A program made the position numbers and the translations under genes. From assembly GCA_019695575.1 (NCBI GenBank), contig JADNSB010000016.1:62001-126000 (forward strand): DNA of 64,000 nt, in the 5' to 3' direction. The stretch is from Angomonas ambiguus (lineage: Eukaryota > Euglenozoa > Kinetoplastea > Trypanosomatida > Trypanosomatidae). This document shows positions 19,058 to 28,890 of this stretch, one piece after another (positions within the stretch are counted from its first letter, which is position 1; each line of letters begins with the position of its first letter). The notes under the pieces were generated by a model. That model did not search any database. It was not told the origin of the DNA and was given only the letters and a program-made list of their open reading frames with translations.

Positions 19058-19735
19058 ATGGCCGTGGTAGTGTTGCACACCACAGAGGGTGATTTACCGG
19101 TGTTGCTGTACTATAGAGAATGCCCCAAGGCGTGCTTCAACTTTTTAGCCCTCTGTGCCTCGGACTACTATGACGACTGTCGTTTCTACCGTCACATGCC
19201 TGGTATCCTTCTCCAAAGCGGGGACCCCACCAACACAGGAAAAGGAGGGGAATCGGTCTTTGTTCACGTACCACCCGCTGCCGACAAGTTGGAAGAAAGT
19301 GCGGTGGGTTCCTCCTTCGCCAGTGGACCACAACGGTATTTTGAGGATGAGGGGTTTGGTGGGGCGACACAGCACAAGAAGCGAGGGACACTGTCCATGG
19401 CCCATAAAGGCCCCAAGGCGAACACTAACGCCTCTCAGTTTTTTATTAGTCTCCAACCTCAGTCGGGGTTTGACAATGTGTACACTTGTTTTGGAGAAAT
19501 TCTCCTTCAACAGGCCTACCAGCCCCCCAGTAATCCAGGGGAATGTGCGGTAGGGAGCTTGATGGGTGAGAAGGATGCCAATAGTGGTATTCCTACCGGG
19601 GAAGCGGTGCTGAGTGCGTTGGAAAGGGCGGCGGCGGACGTAGACGAAAAGAAATTGGTGCGGAATGAAAAGGTAAAGATTATGTCCACCACGGTGCTTT
19701 ACAACCCTTTCGCAGAGGGTAAAATGAGTCTGTGA
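19058..19735 (+). CDS. PPIL3: PPIL3-type cyclophilin (peptidyl-prolyl isomerase)
   Basis: 225 residues against ~161 in human PPIL3. The cyclophilin core is clear: FYRHMPGILLQSGDPTNTG (residues 43-61) with the catalytic Arg45 and Gln53, then GTLSMAHKGPKANTNASQFF (residues 110-129) and FDNVYTCFGEI. The position of CypA Phe60 is Ile50 here. Extra length comes from an insertion between GESVF and QHKKRG (residues ~67-105) and a longer C-terminal half. PPIL3 is a spliceosome-associated single-domain cyclophilin. In an organism that relies on trans-splicing, the same association is plausible but inferred. Confidence 0.85.
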   Translation: MAVVVLHTTEGDLPVLLYYRECPKACFNFLALCASDYYDDCRFYRHMPGILLQSGDPTNTGKGGESVFVHVPPAADKLEESAVGSSFASGPQRYFEDEGFGGATQHKKRGTLSMAHKGPKANTNASQFFISLQPQSGFDNVYTCFGEILLQQAYQPPSNPGECAVGSLMGEKDANSGIPTGEAVLSALERAAADVDEKKLVRNEKVKIMSTTVLYNPFAEGKMSL

Positions 19736-19964
19736 GGGAGAACTGTTGATACAACACAAACTGGCGGTCTGGGCGCCAAGTCTAAAAACCAAGAAAAAAT
19801 ATGGAGATAATCACCACCCCTGTTTACCATAAAGGATCAGTGAGACACAGCTGACCTCCACTCCGTCGCTTAAAACAACAACAACAATATCCTTCTTCCC
19901 TCTCTCTCCCTCCCTCTTTCCCCCTCCTCTCCTCCCCCCGTACTGTCAAGTCGTAGTGCTGAGA

Positions 19965-20870
19965 ATGAAAAATGAAAAAACTGTTCCAACGGAAAGGATA
20001 AAAAGGTGCCGTTCTCCACCATGCCCCCCTTTCGTGGATACGTACGCTCCCTACTCTAGCGGGGTCCTACAACGGTATAAGCGAAACAAATATCAAGACC
20101 AACATAAAACGCACTGGGACTTTTACTACAAGCGTAACACCGTCAACGGTTACAAGGACCGACACTACATACTTCGAGAGTTTCTAGAGTTGAAGGAGCA
20201 AATTGAAAAGGCGGTTGCGGGGAACGGAGAGAAGTTCTCATGGATGGAGGCGGGCTGTGGGGTGGGGAATGCCTTTCTTCCCATCTTTACCGAATACGGT
20301 GCCTTACCCCAGTGGGAGTACATGCTGGGATTTGACATTTCCTCCGTCGCGATTGATCTTCTAGAGAATAAAATTAAAGATTTAGACAATGCCCTGTTGA
20401 GGAAAAAGGTAAAACTCATAACCCTCAATCCTTGTGAGGAGGACATCTTCTCCTCGGCACTGTTTTCCCATCCTAAAGTAGACCCTGTTTCTTTCATGTC
20501 CATGGTATTCGTCCTGTGCTCTATCCCCGTGGACCAACACCCTCTCGTGTTGCAGCGATTGGCCAAGTGTATGAAAAAAGGCGGTACGTTCTTTTTCCGA
20601 GATTACGGGGTATCCGATCACGCTGAAGGTCGATTTCGGCTCCGAAAAGAAGGAAACTCGATGGCGACTAATGTACCCGAGGAAAACACGTTTACTCGTA
20701 CCAACGGTACCCTCAGTCATTTCTTCTCGCTAGAAGAAGTTCGATCGCTTTTCACCGCGGCGGGATTTCGGGAGGTGCAGTTAGTGGAAGTGGAAAGAGA
20801 AGTACAAAATACGAAGTTGAATCTAAATTTAGAGCGCAAGTTTATTCAAGGACGATTCATCCTGGAGTAA
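19965..20870 (+). CDS. METTL2/6/8-type tRNA m3C methyltransferase
   Basis: 301 residues from the ATG at 19965. The family layout is present: KTHWDFYYKR...GYKDRHYILREF before the SAM-binding motif EAGCGVGN (residues ~95-102), then LGFDISSVAIDLL, the motif SMVFVLCSIP, and GGTFFFRDYGVSDHAEGRFR followed by GTLSHFFSLEEVRSLFTAAGF. The GCGVGN and RDYG...D..R..F pairing marks the Trm140/Trm141/METTL2/6/8 group, which installs 3-methylcytidine at position 32 of tRNA-Thr/Ser/Arg. Which of these substrates it uses cannot be told from sequence alone. Confidence 0.85.
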   Translation: MKNEKTVPTERIKRCRSPPCPPFVDTYAPYSSGVLQRYKRNKYQDQHKTHWDFYYKRNTVNGYKDRHYILREFLELKEQIEKAVAGNGEKFSWMEAGCGVGNAFLPIFTEYGALPQWEYMLGFDISSVAIDLLENKIKDLDNALLRKKVKLITLNPCEEDIFSSALFSHPKVDPVSFMSMVFVLCSIPVDQHPLVLQRLAKCMKKGGTFFFRDYGVSDHAEGRFRLRKEGNSMATNVPEENTFTRTNGTLSHFFSLEEVRSLFTAAGFREVQLVEVEREVQNTKLNLNLERKFIQGRFILE

Positions 20871-21085
20871 TTATCACCGTGAAGGAAAACAGGAGTTAAT
20901 ATAATAAAGAAACTACTACCATTTCCCTGTGTGGTACAACTAATGTGTCTAATCGAGTGTACAGTAATCGTTGTAACAATCGAGGTACATTTTACTGCTA
21001 CGGAGATCTGAATAAGTTCTTTATTGTGTGGAAAGTTTGCAGAGTTTTACTTTCTTTCTTTGCTGCCTCGTCACTAATTCTTTTT

Positions 21086-21087
<2 letters not shown>

Positions 21088-21119
<32 letters not shown>
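21088..21119 (+). repeat. (ATT)n array in the leader region of XPG
   Basis: About ten uninterrupted ATT units end 38 bases before the XPG start codon, immediately upstream of a CCAAAGACAAG sequence with possible AG acceptors. It is the longest of several such arrays in the window. Confidence 0.85.
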
Positions 21120-21120
<1 letters not shown>

Positions 21121-21157
21121 CCAAAGACAAGAATAACGGCAAGAATAGAGTCCGTCC

Positions 21158-23320
21158 ATGGGGGTTCATGGATTGTGGAGGTTACTGGATACGTTTGGGG
21201 AAGTCACACGGCCGGAGGATTGGCGGGGGAAAAAGGTGGCGATTGACGCTAGTATCTGGATAGCACAGTTTAGTATGCAACGCAACCGGGCAGAAAATGA
21301 AAACACAGAGCAAATCGTCCTGGAAGGGTTTCTGAATCGAATTTTGAAACTGTTGTTCTACGAAATTGACGCGGTGTTTGTGTTTGACGGTGCGGCGGGG
21401 TACTCCAAAGACGCGGAGCACAGACGCAGGGCGGTAGCCAGGCAAGCCCTTCAAGAGGCGCACATTCGCCGTCAGGCTAAATGGATTGTGGCGGCACAGG
21501 TAGCCTCCGGAACGCTGTCCTTGAAGGAACTTCCAGTAAAACAGGATGAAGTCACACCAACAAGAAAAGAGGAGGAAGTAAAGCCAGAAAATAGCGACGA
21601 AAGCGTCAAAAGGGAGGTGAAACTGGAAAGCAGCGATGAAAGCGACGAAAAGGACGAAAGTCAACCGCACCCCCCTACTTCTCCTCCTCCTCCTCAAGAC
21701 CGAAAGTATAGGTCGTCGCGCCTTTCAAAAAAGAAGAAGAAGCGCTTGATAGCCCCTAATTTAGTTTCCTCCAACTCCACCCATTCCTTCTTGCTAGAGG
21801 CTCAAGAACTATTACAGGAAAAATACAAGGGGGATGAAAAGGTCAATCTCAACGTGCTGAAAAACGTTAGCACCTCTCTGTTTATGGGGCCACGGTCGGC
21901 GGTGGATGAAGAGTTTTCTTCCAAGAAGAAAGAGGAGGAGGAAGAAGAAGAGGAACAAAAAAGGTTTAAGACGGATATTGTGGAGGTGGACCCCGAAGTC
22001 GTCTCCGTGTCCAGCAGTGAGGACGACAGTTCTCTTATTGAACTGGACAGTCCAGTGCACTCGGTTATCGACGACAGCACCTCCAACGGTTCTGTGGAGG
22101 AGTGGAAAGTAGAGCACGAGGTCTACTCCGACTCCCCTGACGTCTTGGAGGCGTTAAAGAGTGATTCGGAGTGGAGCCTACCAGAGGATTGGAAGTCGCT
22201 GGAGGCGTCGGAGGAGCCTTCCGTCTCTCAGAACCTGTGGAACATGGGAACCCAATTCCTCCCCGCCAAGGAGATGAGTACGTCCTCCTTGGAGAGTGAT
22301 TTTTCTGTAGTGGAGATGGTAAATAAAGGAAAGAGGGTGGCGACGGGGGCACAGCCGACTACCACCACTACATCCCGTACTCCAGCAAAGGGTACGAAGG
22401 CAGCTCCGGTCACCTCCACCTTTTCGAGCAAATCCATTCCTTTCGAGTTGTTGGAAATTGTGGAGTTGCTACGGTGTTGTGGGATCCCTTATATTGTCAG
22501 TCCCGCCGAGGCGGACGCCCAGTGTGCCTTTCTGAATGCAGCAGGTCTAGTGGATGCGGTGTTTACCGAAGACAGCGACGTCGTCGTCCACGGGGCCCCG
22601 GTGGTCCTGCGCGGTTTCTTCTCCAACTCTCGTTCCGTGGTACGGTACACCCTAACGGACTTTGAAACGTGTGGTCTGACTAAAATGGTCTTTGTGTCCC
22701 TTGCCAATCTACTCGGGTGTGATTACACGTTAGGGGTGCCAGGCCTCGGTTTGATTGGATCCCTAGAGGCGGTCAGTGTGGCGTGGAACCCTAGGGAGGA
22801 ACCCCCTGTGGAGGTGGCGGGGGAGGATTACACGACAGAGGTGGTTTCGGTCCTGCATCGATGGAAGCAGTTAGCCCTTCATCCACCGACCGACTTTCTG
22901 ACCGCCGATGACGACATGAGTTTCCTACAGTGGTCCTTGTTAAGTCAGCGGACCAAGAAATGGACCGAGCTACCCATAAAAGACTCCTTCCCTGACCGAG
23001 GGGTGGCAGAGGCGTTCTATTTTCCCAAAGTAGACCCCGATCGCACTTCCTTTTCCCGTAGCTCACCGGACTTTGAGGCGATGAGGCGATTCGCCAACTC
23101 CCGTGGGCTCCTTGGGGCCCAGTGGATGAAGCAACGGTTCGAAAGTGTACAAAAGCTCTATCGTCTGAAGGAGGAGCAGCACACTGTATCCAATCAACGA
23201 AACTTGATGGAGTTCGGTATGGATACTCAGCGGAGAGAGAAATGGGTGTTTAAGAAGCAGTCCCCCAAATACGCTGTCGCGCTACAACGGTTGCGAAAGT
23301 GTCAAAAAAGAAGAGAGTGA
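21158..23320 (+). CDS. XPG: XPG/Rad2 structure-specific endonuclease
   Basis: 720 residues. The XPG-N domain opens with MGVHGLWRLL and carries the catalytic acidic residues Asp30 (VAIDASIWIAQ) and Asp77 (VFVFDGAAG). A long acidic, Lys/Ser-rich spacer (residues ~130-415) separates it from the XPG-I domain at ~425-560, with GIPYIVSPAEADAQCAF and VFTEDSDVVVHG supplying the remaining metal ligands, followed by the helix-hairpin-helix region (GCDYTLGVPGLGLIGSL). The split N/I layout with a long spacer identifies XPG rather than FEN1 or EXO1. It makes the 3' incision in nucleotide excision repair. It is shorter than human XPG (1186 residues), mainly in the spacer. Confidence 0.93.
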   Translation: MGVHGLWRLLDTFGEVTRPEDWRGKKVAIDASIWIAQFSMQRNRAENENTEQIVLEGFLNRILKLLFYEIDAVFVFDGAAGYSKDAEHRRRAVARQALQEAHIRRQAKWIVAAQVASGTLSLKELPVKQDEVTPTRKEEEVKPENSDESVKREVKLESSDESDEKDESQPHPPTSPPPPQDRKYRSSRLSKKKKKRLIAPNLVSSNSTHSFLLEAQELLQEKYKGDEKVNLNVLKNVSTSLFMGPRSAVDEEFSSKKKEEEEEEEEQKRFKTDIVEVDPEVVSVSSSEDDSSLIELDSPVHSVIDDSTSNGSVEEWKVEHEVYSDSPDVLEALKSDSEWSLPEDWKSLEASEEPSVSQNLWNMGTQFLPAKEMSTSSLESDFSVVEMVNKGKRVATGAQPTTTTTSRTPAKGTKAAPVTSTFSSKSIPFELLEIVELLRCCGIPYIVSPAEADAQCAFLNAAGLVDAVFTEDSDVVVHGAPVVLRGFFSNSRSVVRYTLTDFETCGLTKMVFVSLANLLGCDYTLGVPGLGLIGSLEAVSVAWNPREEPPVEVAGEDYTTEVVSVLHRWKQLALHPPTDFLTADDDMSFLQWSLLSQRTKKWTELPIKDSFPDRGVAEAFYFPKVDPDRTSFSRSSPDFEAMRRFANSRGLLGAQWMKQRFESVQKLYRLKEEQHTVSNQRNLMEFGMDTQRREKWVFKKQSPKYAVALQRLRKCQKRRE

Positions 23321-23488
23321 TGCAATTTAAGAGGAGGTGCTCCGTTGCGCCACTGTTATTGTTGTTGTTGTTTTATTGTTGTTCCTGATGAATTTTTCTT
23401 CTCTTTCAGGAATCATATCCCAACCGCACTGTAAGTATAAATGTGAAAAGTAAGTAAACATGTAAAAATAATCCATTGATGACAAACT

Positions 23489-23527
23489 GTTTTCTTTCTT
23501 TCCATTTTTTTTTCTCTTGCTGAATAG
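23489..23527 (+). promoter_or_regulatory. Probable trans-splice acceptor region for the first MATE gene
   Basis: A C/T-only run of T-rich sequence ends in TTGCTGAATAG directly abutting the ATG at 23528. If that AG is used, the spliced leader would be joined to the start codon with no extra leader bases. An earlier AG may be used instead. Inferred from kinetoplastid splice rules. Confidence 0.4.
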
Positions 23528-25264
23528 ATGTCGTGCAATAAGAACAGCAACAACACCGAAATGGAGGAGGTGGGCAACTCTCCACCCAGTTCTCCTCTGC
23601 ACGTTTCAAACGAGGATGCCGTCAGTGTAGCCCCTTCCTCCACCGCTAGTATAAAACTCGACATTGACGAGAACACAAGCACATTTAAACTAGTCGTTCA
23701 CATCTTAATACTCAGTGTACCTCTAGGGATTGCCTCTGTGGCTCAAATTTCTGTCGGCTCTGTTCTTGTCGCCTTAGTGGGTCGAATGGTGGGGGTAGAG
23801 CAGCTGGGGGCGACCTCGCTGGCCTTTGGATTACTGTACTGTACCGCCTTTTCACTTGCCGCGGGCTGTTGTGGCGCCTTGGAAACCATGCTTTCCTACA
23901 CCTATGGGAAAGACCCCCACAGTAAGATGTATGGTGTATACTGTCAGCGCATGATTCTTCTTCTTTTGATCATTGCGGTGATAGTAGGTCCCATTTTAGC
24001 CTACGCTGACTTTATCTTGATCGAGATTGGACAAAACCCAGTAGTCGCCTATTATACTGGGGTGTTCTGTCGCATCGCGTTAGCTGGGGTGTTTCCCGCG
24101 ATGCTGTTGGAAGTGGTACGGCGGTACTTTGCGTGTCAACACTTGAATAACCCCCTTTCGGTCAACCTCGTTGCCGCCGCGCTCATCTTTCCGTTTCTAG
24201 TGTTTGGTCTCATCTCCGTGATGGGCTTCCCAGGAGCTCCAATGGCGTGGGTGATCCTCCAGACCCTCATGCCCACTTCACTAATAGTCTACTTGTACTA
24301 CACTAAAATTTACAAGAAAAATTGGGCTGGGTGGGACCGCAATGCCCTTTGTAACTGGGGCCCCATGTGTAAACTAGCCTTTCCCTCCATGGCGATGCAG
24401 CTGAGTGAGTGGGGCTCCTTGGAGATCAACGCCCTCACCGCGGGATTCGCCTCCCCACCCCAGCTGGCGGCTTTTAGTACCATTTACATGGTGTCGGGTA
24501 TAATGTGGAGCTTTTCGTCCGGTTTGTACATCATGGTGGCGGTGTTGGTGGGGAAGTCGATCGGCGAGAAGAGGAATCAACTGGCACGACGGTGTGCACA
24601 TATTTGCCTTTTACTCACTATGTGTTTCGGGGTGCTGGATATTTTGATTCTTCTTATTTTTAAAGACTATATTCCGCGAATCTTCTCCACTAATGAAGAA
24701 ACTCTCGCGGCTTTCCCGAAACTGTTGCCGTTTTTCTTTGTGTACCACTTTTTCGATCTCTTTCAAAGTTGTATGATGGGAGTCTTGCGAGGGTGCGGTA
24801 TGCAAACCATTGGCGCTGTCGCTATTACGCTTGTCTTTACTATCGTCGGGGTTCCTCTGGGTATCATTGTCTTTTTTACCACCAACTTGGGGGTGGCTTC
24901 GCTGTGGCTGGGTCCAGGGATTGGGGTCTCTCTGGTGGGTTTCCCCATCTACATTTATTTGTTGTTTTTTCACATCAAGTGGGACTCTGTCACTTTACCC
25001 GATGATGAGGCGGAGTTGAATCTCTCCGATGAGGAGCGCACCTGGCGCGCCACCAACCCTCAAAGCGAACGTGGTTCCGACGACGAGAGTGCCGACGACG
25101 GCGATGGGGGTAGTCATCTCGACAACACCTCCTTTATTGTACAGCACCGTGGCCTTTTGGTACACCCTACTTATTTCCACGGTACAGATAGCACCGCCTA
25201 CTCGGAGGACACTGGCGTCCAAAAAACCTCCAATGCATCTTCTCCTAATGCTAAAACGAGATAA
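23528..25264 (+). CDS. MATE-family multidrug/toxin exporter, first copy
   Basis: 578 residues with about twelve hydrophobic segments between residues ~55 and 480. The MATE pattern is clear: GCCGALETMLSYTYG near residue 120, followed by MYGVYCQRMILLLL, and in the second half a similar IMWSFSSGLYIMVAVLVGKSIG. The ends are cytosolic and Ser/Asp-rich. MATE proteins exchange H+ or Na+ for organic cations and xenobiotics at the plasma membrane or vacuole. The same-strand context is notable: a FUSC-like membrane protein and a second MATE gene follow directly. Confidence 0.92.
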   Translation: MSCNKNSNNTEMEEVGNSPPSSPLHVSNEDAVSVAPSSTASIKLDIDENTSTFKLVVHILILSVPLGIASVAQISVGSVLVALVGRMVGVEQLGATSLAFGLLYCTAFSLAAGCCGALETMLSYTYGKDPHSKMYGVYCQRMILLLLIIAVIVGPILAYADFILIEIGQNPVVAYYTGVFCRIALAGVFPAMLLEVVRRYFACQHLNNPLSVNLVAAALIFPFLVFGLISVMGFPGAPMAWVILQTLMPTSLIVYLYYTKIYKKNWAGWDRNALCNWGPMCKLAFPSMAMQLSEWGSLEINALTAGFASPPQLAAFSTIYMVSGIMWSFSSGLYIMVAVLVGKSIGEKRNQLARRCAHICLLLTMCFGVLDILILLIFKDYIPRIFSTNEETLAAFPKLLPFFFVYHFFDLFQSCMMGVLRGCGMQTIGAVAITLVFTIVGVPLGIIVFFTTNLGVASLWLGPGIGVSLVGFPIYIYLLFFHIKWDSVTLPDDEAELNLSDEERTWRATNPQSERGSDDESADDGDGGSHLDNTSFIVQHRGLLVHPTYFHGTDSTAYSEDTGVQKTSNASSPNAKTR

Positions 25265-25325
25265 TTTTCTAATTTAATACTTTTCCTTCCACCAACTACA
25301 GCTTGTTGTTGTTGTTGTTTCTTCA

Positions 25326-25372
25326 GCGTAAAAAAAATAGTGGCGCGACACATGACGTCCCTTTTTTTACGC
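25326..25372 (+). other. 11-bp intergenic hairpin between MATE and FUSC genes
   Basis: GCGTAAAAAAA (25326-25336) is perfectly complementary to TTTTTTTACGC (25362-25372), with a loop of about 25 bases containing GGCGCGACACATGACGTC. It lies just 3' of a (TTG)n run (25300-25318) and a possible acceptor TTCAG. It may be a 3' UTR or intercistronic RNA element. Confidence 0.6.
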
Positions 25373-25542
25373 GAAAGAAAATTCTTATAAAACGGTGTTA
25401 AGCTTAATAAATCTCATAGTTTGACTCTTACTCTTAAATTCTCTTGTAGTCTTTCGTGTATTTTCCTCTTCGTCTTCCCTTTTCAACTTATTTCTCCCTT
25501 TTTATTTCTCTATCATTTTTTAAAGTTTTTTTTCTCTGTTTT

Positions 25543-28500
25543 ATGTCTGACAAAAGCAGTACTTTTTCTACCCCCGAAGAGACCCACTTGGGTGCTCAGC
25601 CCAGTAAGAAGGCTTCATCGCTGGAACCTGGGAGCGACGCCACACGTTCCCCCGAACATCAAAGGGCCAAAGAACGCCCTCCTTCCATTTTCCGGAGTGG
25701 TGATGCTAAACCCACCGGCAATGAGGAACCCGCTGCCTTCCCTATGAATACCCCGAACCCTGCCACGAAGGACCCCAATAAAGGGAAAGTGAGCATTGAC
25801 GATTTTGAATTTTACGAGAGCAAAGACGGTGACATTGAATCACTGGATAGCTTCGGCCTTCCTGCCTACAAGAAGCGCTATAACACCAATAATGAAAAAC
25901 ACCCGAATCACTCCAGTGATCTTAGTGTACCGTGGTATCTGCGGAACGCCGAAACCCCTCGACGTTGTACCTTTTTCGACTCCATCCGAACCCCTCAGTT
26001 CTGGAAGCAGTTCGAGTTTGCCACAAGAATCACCGCCATCGCGGTTCTCGTCCCTTCCGCTCTTATCGCGGCACGTCTCGAGAACAGTCCTTTTGTCTCT
26101 CCCTTTATGGTTATTTCCGCCACTGTACTGGCGGCTAAAGGGTCCGCGGGTGAGGCGGTAGCCTACATCTTTTCATGGGTCAGGGCTGGTTGCTTTTGGT
26201 TCCCCTTTGCGGTAGTGGGCGCAGCACTGAATCTAGGCCATCACATGGCTGGGTGGTGCGTCTACTACACCGGCTCCCTCATCATTCTCGCCTTGTTTAC
26301 CGATGCAATTGTGATGCGTATCTGTCTCCTCCTATTCAACAGTTGTATGGTCGGCCTACTCGTCAATCCCGACCGAACCGTGGTCTTTCCCTGTCGAGTG
26401 ATGGTGGACTGGTGCATTGGTACTGGACTGTGCACGGTGGCTGCCTTCTTCCCATACCCCATCTTCTGCAAGACTGAGGCCCGTAAAAAGTTAGGCCAAA
26501 TCGCCAGGAACACTGGTACCGCCTTTCGGGGACTGGTCCACTCCTTCTGGAGCCCTTCCAACGTGGATCGAAGCATGGCCATGTCCAAGGTAAAGACGAT
26601 GACCGAGTCCCTCGATCACCTCCTCCCTCAATTCGAACACAGTCAAGCCTTCGCCTTCTTTGAGTTCTTTTTCGAATCCGCGGAGGAGCGGCAGATGCGT
26701 GACCTCAAGTTTCGTTTGTTTGAGCACCTTCGTGTCAACCTCAGCAGTATGACGCGTGTCTTGGATATGGTGGACGAAAATCCTGAAGCCATCGATGACT
26801 CCGACCGCTGCACCGCCTTCGGTGAAATCCTCGCCCCCCTTCTTGATCAAGTGGCAGAATCCTTTGATATTGTTATGGAGCAAATCTCCAAAGCACACAA
26901 GAAGCGATCCATTCTTGATCTCGCCCCTTACTTTGATACCTTCAAGGATAATGTTCAGGAAATGGAAGACATGTACGTCAAGGCCCGCCGCACTCTCTTC
27001 TACGAATACACGTCCAACACTCTGGAAAGCTTTGTCCCCCTCATGACGTTCTACCTGTTCACCGTTATTTGCTTCCGCGACACCATTGAGATTTTTGAAA
27101 ACGAGGTGAAGAAGTTCTCAACGAGCAATGTTTCTACTGTGAAGGCCGTCTTCAAGAAGGTTGCATGGAATCCTCTGAAGGAAAATATTGAGTTTGTAAA
27201 GCGTGTGATCACCGAGCGAGACAGACAGGATGTGCAACGCGTTATTGAAGCCGTTAAAGTTAGCGGTGCCATGATTCTCACAATTGGGTTTTCCTACCTC
27301 ATCAAAATTGAAAAGGCCTCGTTCTCTGGTCCTAACATTATCGCTTTCGTTTCAGGTTCCAACCCGGTGGAGGCGGTACAAGCATCTATCGTTCGTCTTA
27401 CCGGTTGCCTGTTGGGTACGGTGCTCGGCTTCTTCGCCGGGACATTCTCTGTTACCCCTGTCCAGCGTGTTGCCTCTCTGTGCACGTTAATGTTCTGTGG
27501 TACGTTTCTGCGTAACGACAAGGAATACGGCGTCATGTCGGTGTATGGTATGTTCGTTCTCATTCCGCTAGACACCATTTTAGAAACCACCGTCACGGAC
27601 ACTGTTGCCCGTATGAATCAAAACACCTTTGGTATCTTTATTTACCTCTTCGTGAGTGCTTTGGTGTTCCCCTTATCCCCGAGCAAGATTCTCCGGCTGA
27701 AGCGTGCCAACGTGCTTCGTTCCATGAACACCGCAATTGAAAAGATGATGAACCTCTTCATCGATCCCGCGCCGACTCAACGCACATTGGCCACGCTTGG
27801 TATCCAGGCAGGCACAGACGACGGTCTTGAGGAGAACGGCACTTCCAACAGCTCCGACCTCAAGAACGGTGGTAAGCCCCCCATCTCCAACCGCTCCATC
27901 CACATGATTTTTGCCGAGGATACCGCGATGAAGGACCTGGACAAGTGCATCTCGGACACCATCAAACGACTCAAGGGAACCAAGCAGTTCATGGGATTTG
28001 CCAAGGACGAACGTACCATTGTTGAGGTCAACTACCCCGTCAAGGCGTGTGAGAGCACCTACTACCACATGTACCGCATGACCTTTTTACTAAAGACAAT
28101 GTGGATGAGTTGGAATGTGATCCGCAGTCAGAGGAGCATCACCGACGAAACAAAGCACCTCCTATCCAATCTGTACCCCATCGCCTCCGACCTATCTAGT
28201 TCCTTCTCCAAGTACACCGACCTGATGACCTACATGATCGAGCACCCACGCGTTAACCTGGAAGGCGACATTACCAAGGCTATTTTAGATTTGGTGGAAT
28301 GCGCGAACGAGTTGGAGCGTAGAAAGTCTCAACTCATTCTTATTATCATTAATAGGAGTGTAGCGCAGTACCGTATTTCCAACGAACCCACCAAGGAGCG
28401 TGAATCCCCTCCTCTAGGTTTTGCCAGTCTGGGCAACCACCACTCTTCCTCCTCCTCCGGTCCCAACAGCCAACCGTCCACCGCGTCTTCCTCCTTCATT

Positions 28501-28890
28501 AACGACCGCGTCAAGACCCGTGCGGCGTCCACGATTGTACACCGCGAGAAGAGTGGCCTAACCCGTTCTCGGACCTTTGACGTCGTCGGTAACTACGCCC
28601 CGCGTTACTCCCCTACCGCCCAACTCGACAAGGATAACTTTCAGGTGTCGCCCTCTACAAAGAATGTATCGATTGAGGCCTACCTGAACCGCCATAGAGG
28701 TGACGAGTACGACGCCCCGGTAGCAGGAGAGCCAGTGCAGCTACCTCCCAACTTTCACTTCCCCATCTCATCAGAGGATGTGGAGGCACTTCACTCCTTC
28801 TCTCTCTGCGTACACATGTTCGCCAATGAAACCAGAAAACTAACACTGAGCTTGGACACCATGTTGGATCTACTTCGGACCAAAATGTAA
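25543..28890 (+). CDS. FUSC-like (BRE4/DUF2421-type) multipass membrane protein
   Basis: 1115 residues from the ATG at 25543; the longer non-ATG frame only translates T-rich leader. There are two hydrophobic blocks, as in the FUSC/aromatic-acid exporter and fungal BRE4 families. Block 1 is at residues ~160-315 (opening RITAIAVLVPSALIAARLEN, with PFMVISATVLAAKGS). Block 2 is at ~570-715 (VSGAMILTIGFSYLI ... LTGCLLGTVLGFFAGTFS ... IYLFVSALVFPLSPSKIL). Each is followed by a large cytosolic helical region. The C-terminus has Ser-rich stretches near residues 960-985. The family moves aromatic acids or other anions. Substrate unknown. It sits between two MATE exporters. Confidence 0.7.
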   Translation: MSDKSSTFSTPEETHLGAQPSKKASSLEPGSDATRSPEHQRAKERPPSIFRSGDAKPTGNEEPAAFPMNTPNPATKDPNKGKVSIDDFEFYESKDGDIESLDSFGLPAYKKRYNTNNEKHPNHSSDLSVPWYLRNAETPRRCTFFDSIRTPQFWKQFEFATRITAIAVLVPSALIAARLENSPFVSPFMVISATVLAAKGSAGEAVAYIFSWVRAGCFWFPFAVVGAALNLGHHMAGWCVYYTGSLIILALFTDAIVMRICLLLFNSCMVGLLVNPDRTVVFPCRVMVDWCIGTGLCTVAAFFPYPIFCKTEARKKLGQIARNTGTAFRGLVHSFWSPSNVDRSMAMSKVKTMTESLDHLLPQFEHSQAFAFFEFFFESAEERQMRDLKFRLFEHLRVNLSSMTRVLDMVDENPEAIDDSDRCTAFGEILAPLLDQVAESFDIVMEQISKAHKKRSILDLAPYFDTFKDNVQEMEDMYVKARRTLFYEYTSNTLESFVPLMTFYLFTVICFRDTIEIFENEVKKFSTSNVSTVKAVFKKVAWNPLKENIEFVKRVITERDRQDVQRVIEAVKVSGAMILTIGFSYLIKIEKASFSGPNIIAFVSGSNPVEAVQASIVRLTGCLLGTVLGFFAGTFSVTPVQRVASLCTLMFCGTFLRNDKEYGVMSVYGMFVLIPLDTILETTVTDTVARMNQNTFGIFIYLFVSALVFPLSPSKILRLKRANVLRSMNTAIEKMMNLFIDPAPTQRTLATLGIQAGTDDGLEENGTSNSSDLKNGGKPPISNRSIHMIFAEDTAMKDLDKCISDTIKRLKGTKQFMGFAKDERTIVEVNYPVKACESTYYHMYRMTFLLKTMWMSWNVIRSQRSITDETKHLLSNLYPIASDLSSSFSKYTDLMTYMIEHPRVNLEGDITKAILDLVECANELERRKSQLILIIINRSVAQYRISNEPTKERESPPLGFASLGNHHSSSSSGPNSQPSTASSSFINDRVKTRAASTIVHREKSGLTRSRTFDVVGNYAPRYSPTAQLDKDNFQVSPSTKNVSIEAYLNRHRGDEYDAPVAGEPVQLPPNFHFPISSEDVEALHSFSLCVHMFANETRKLTLSLDTMLDLLRTKM

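Noticed and set aside
25456-25542. N-terminal extension of the FUSC-like protein
   Set aside because: It starts at GTG and translates T-rich leader; ATG at 25543 opens ordinary coding sequence.
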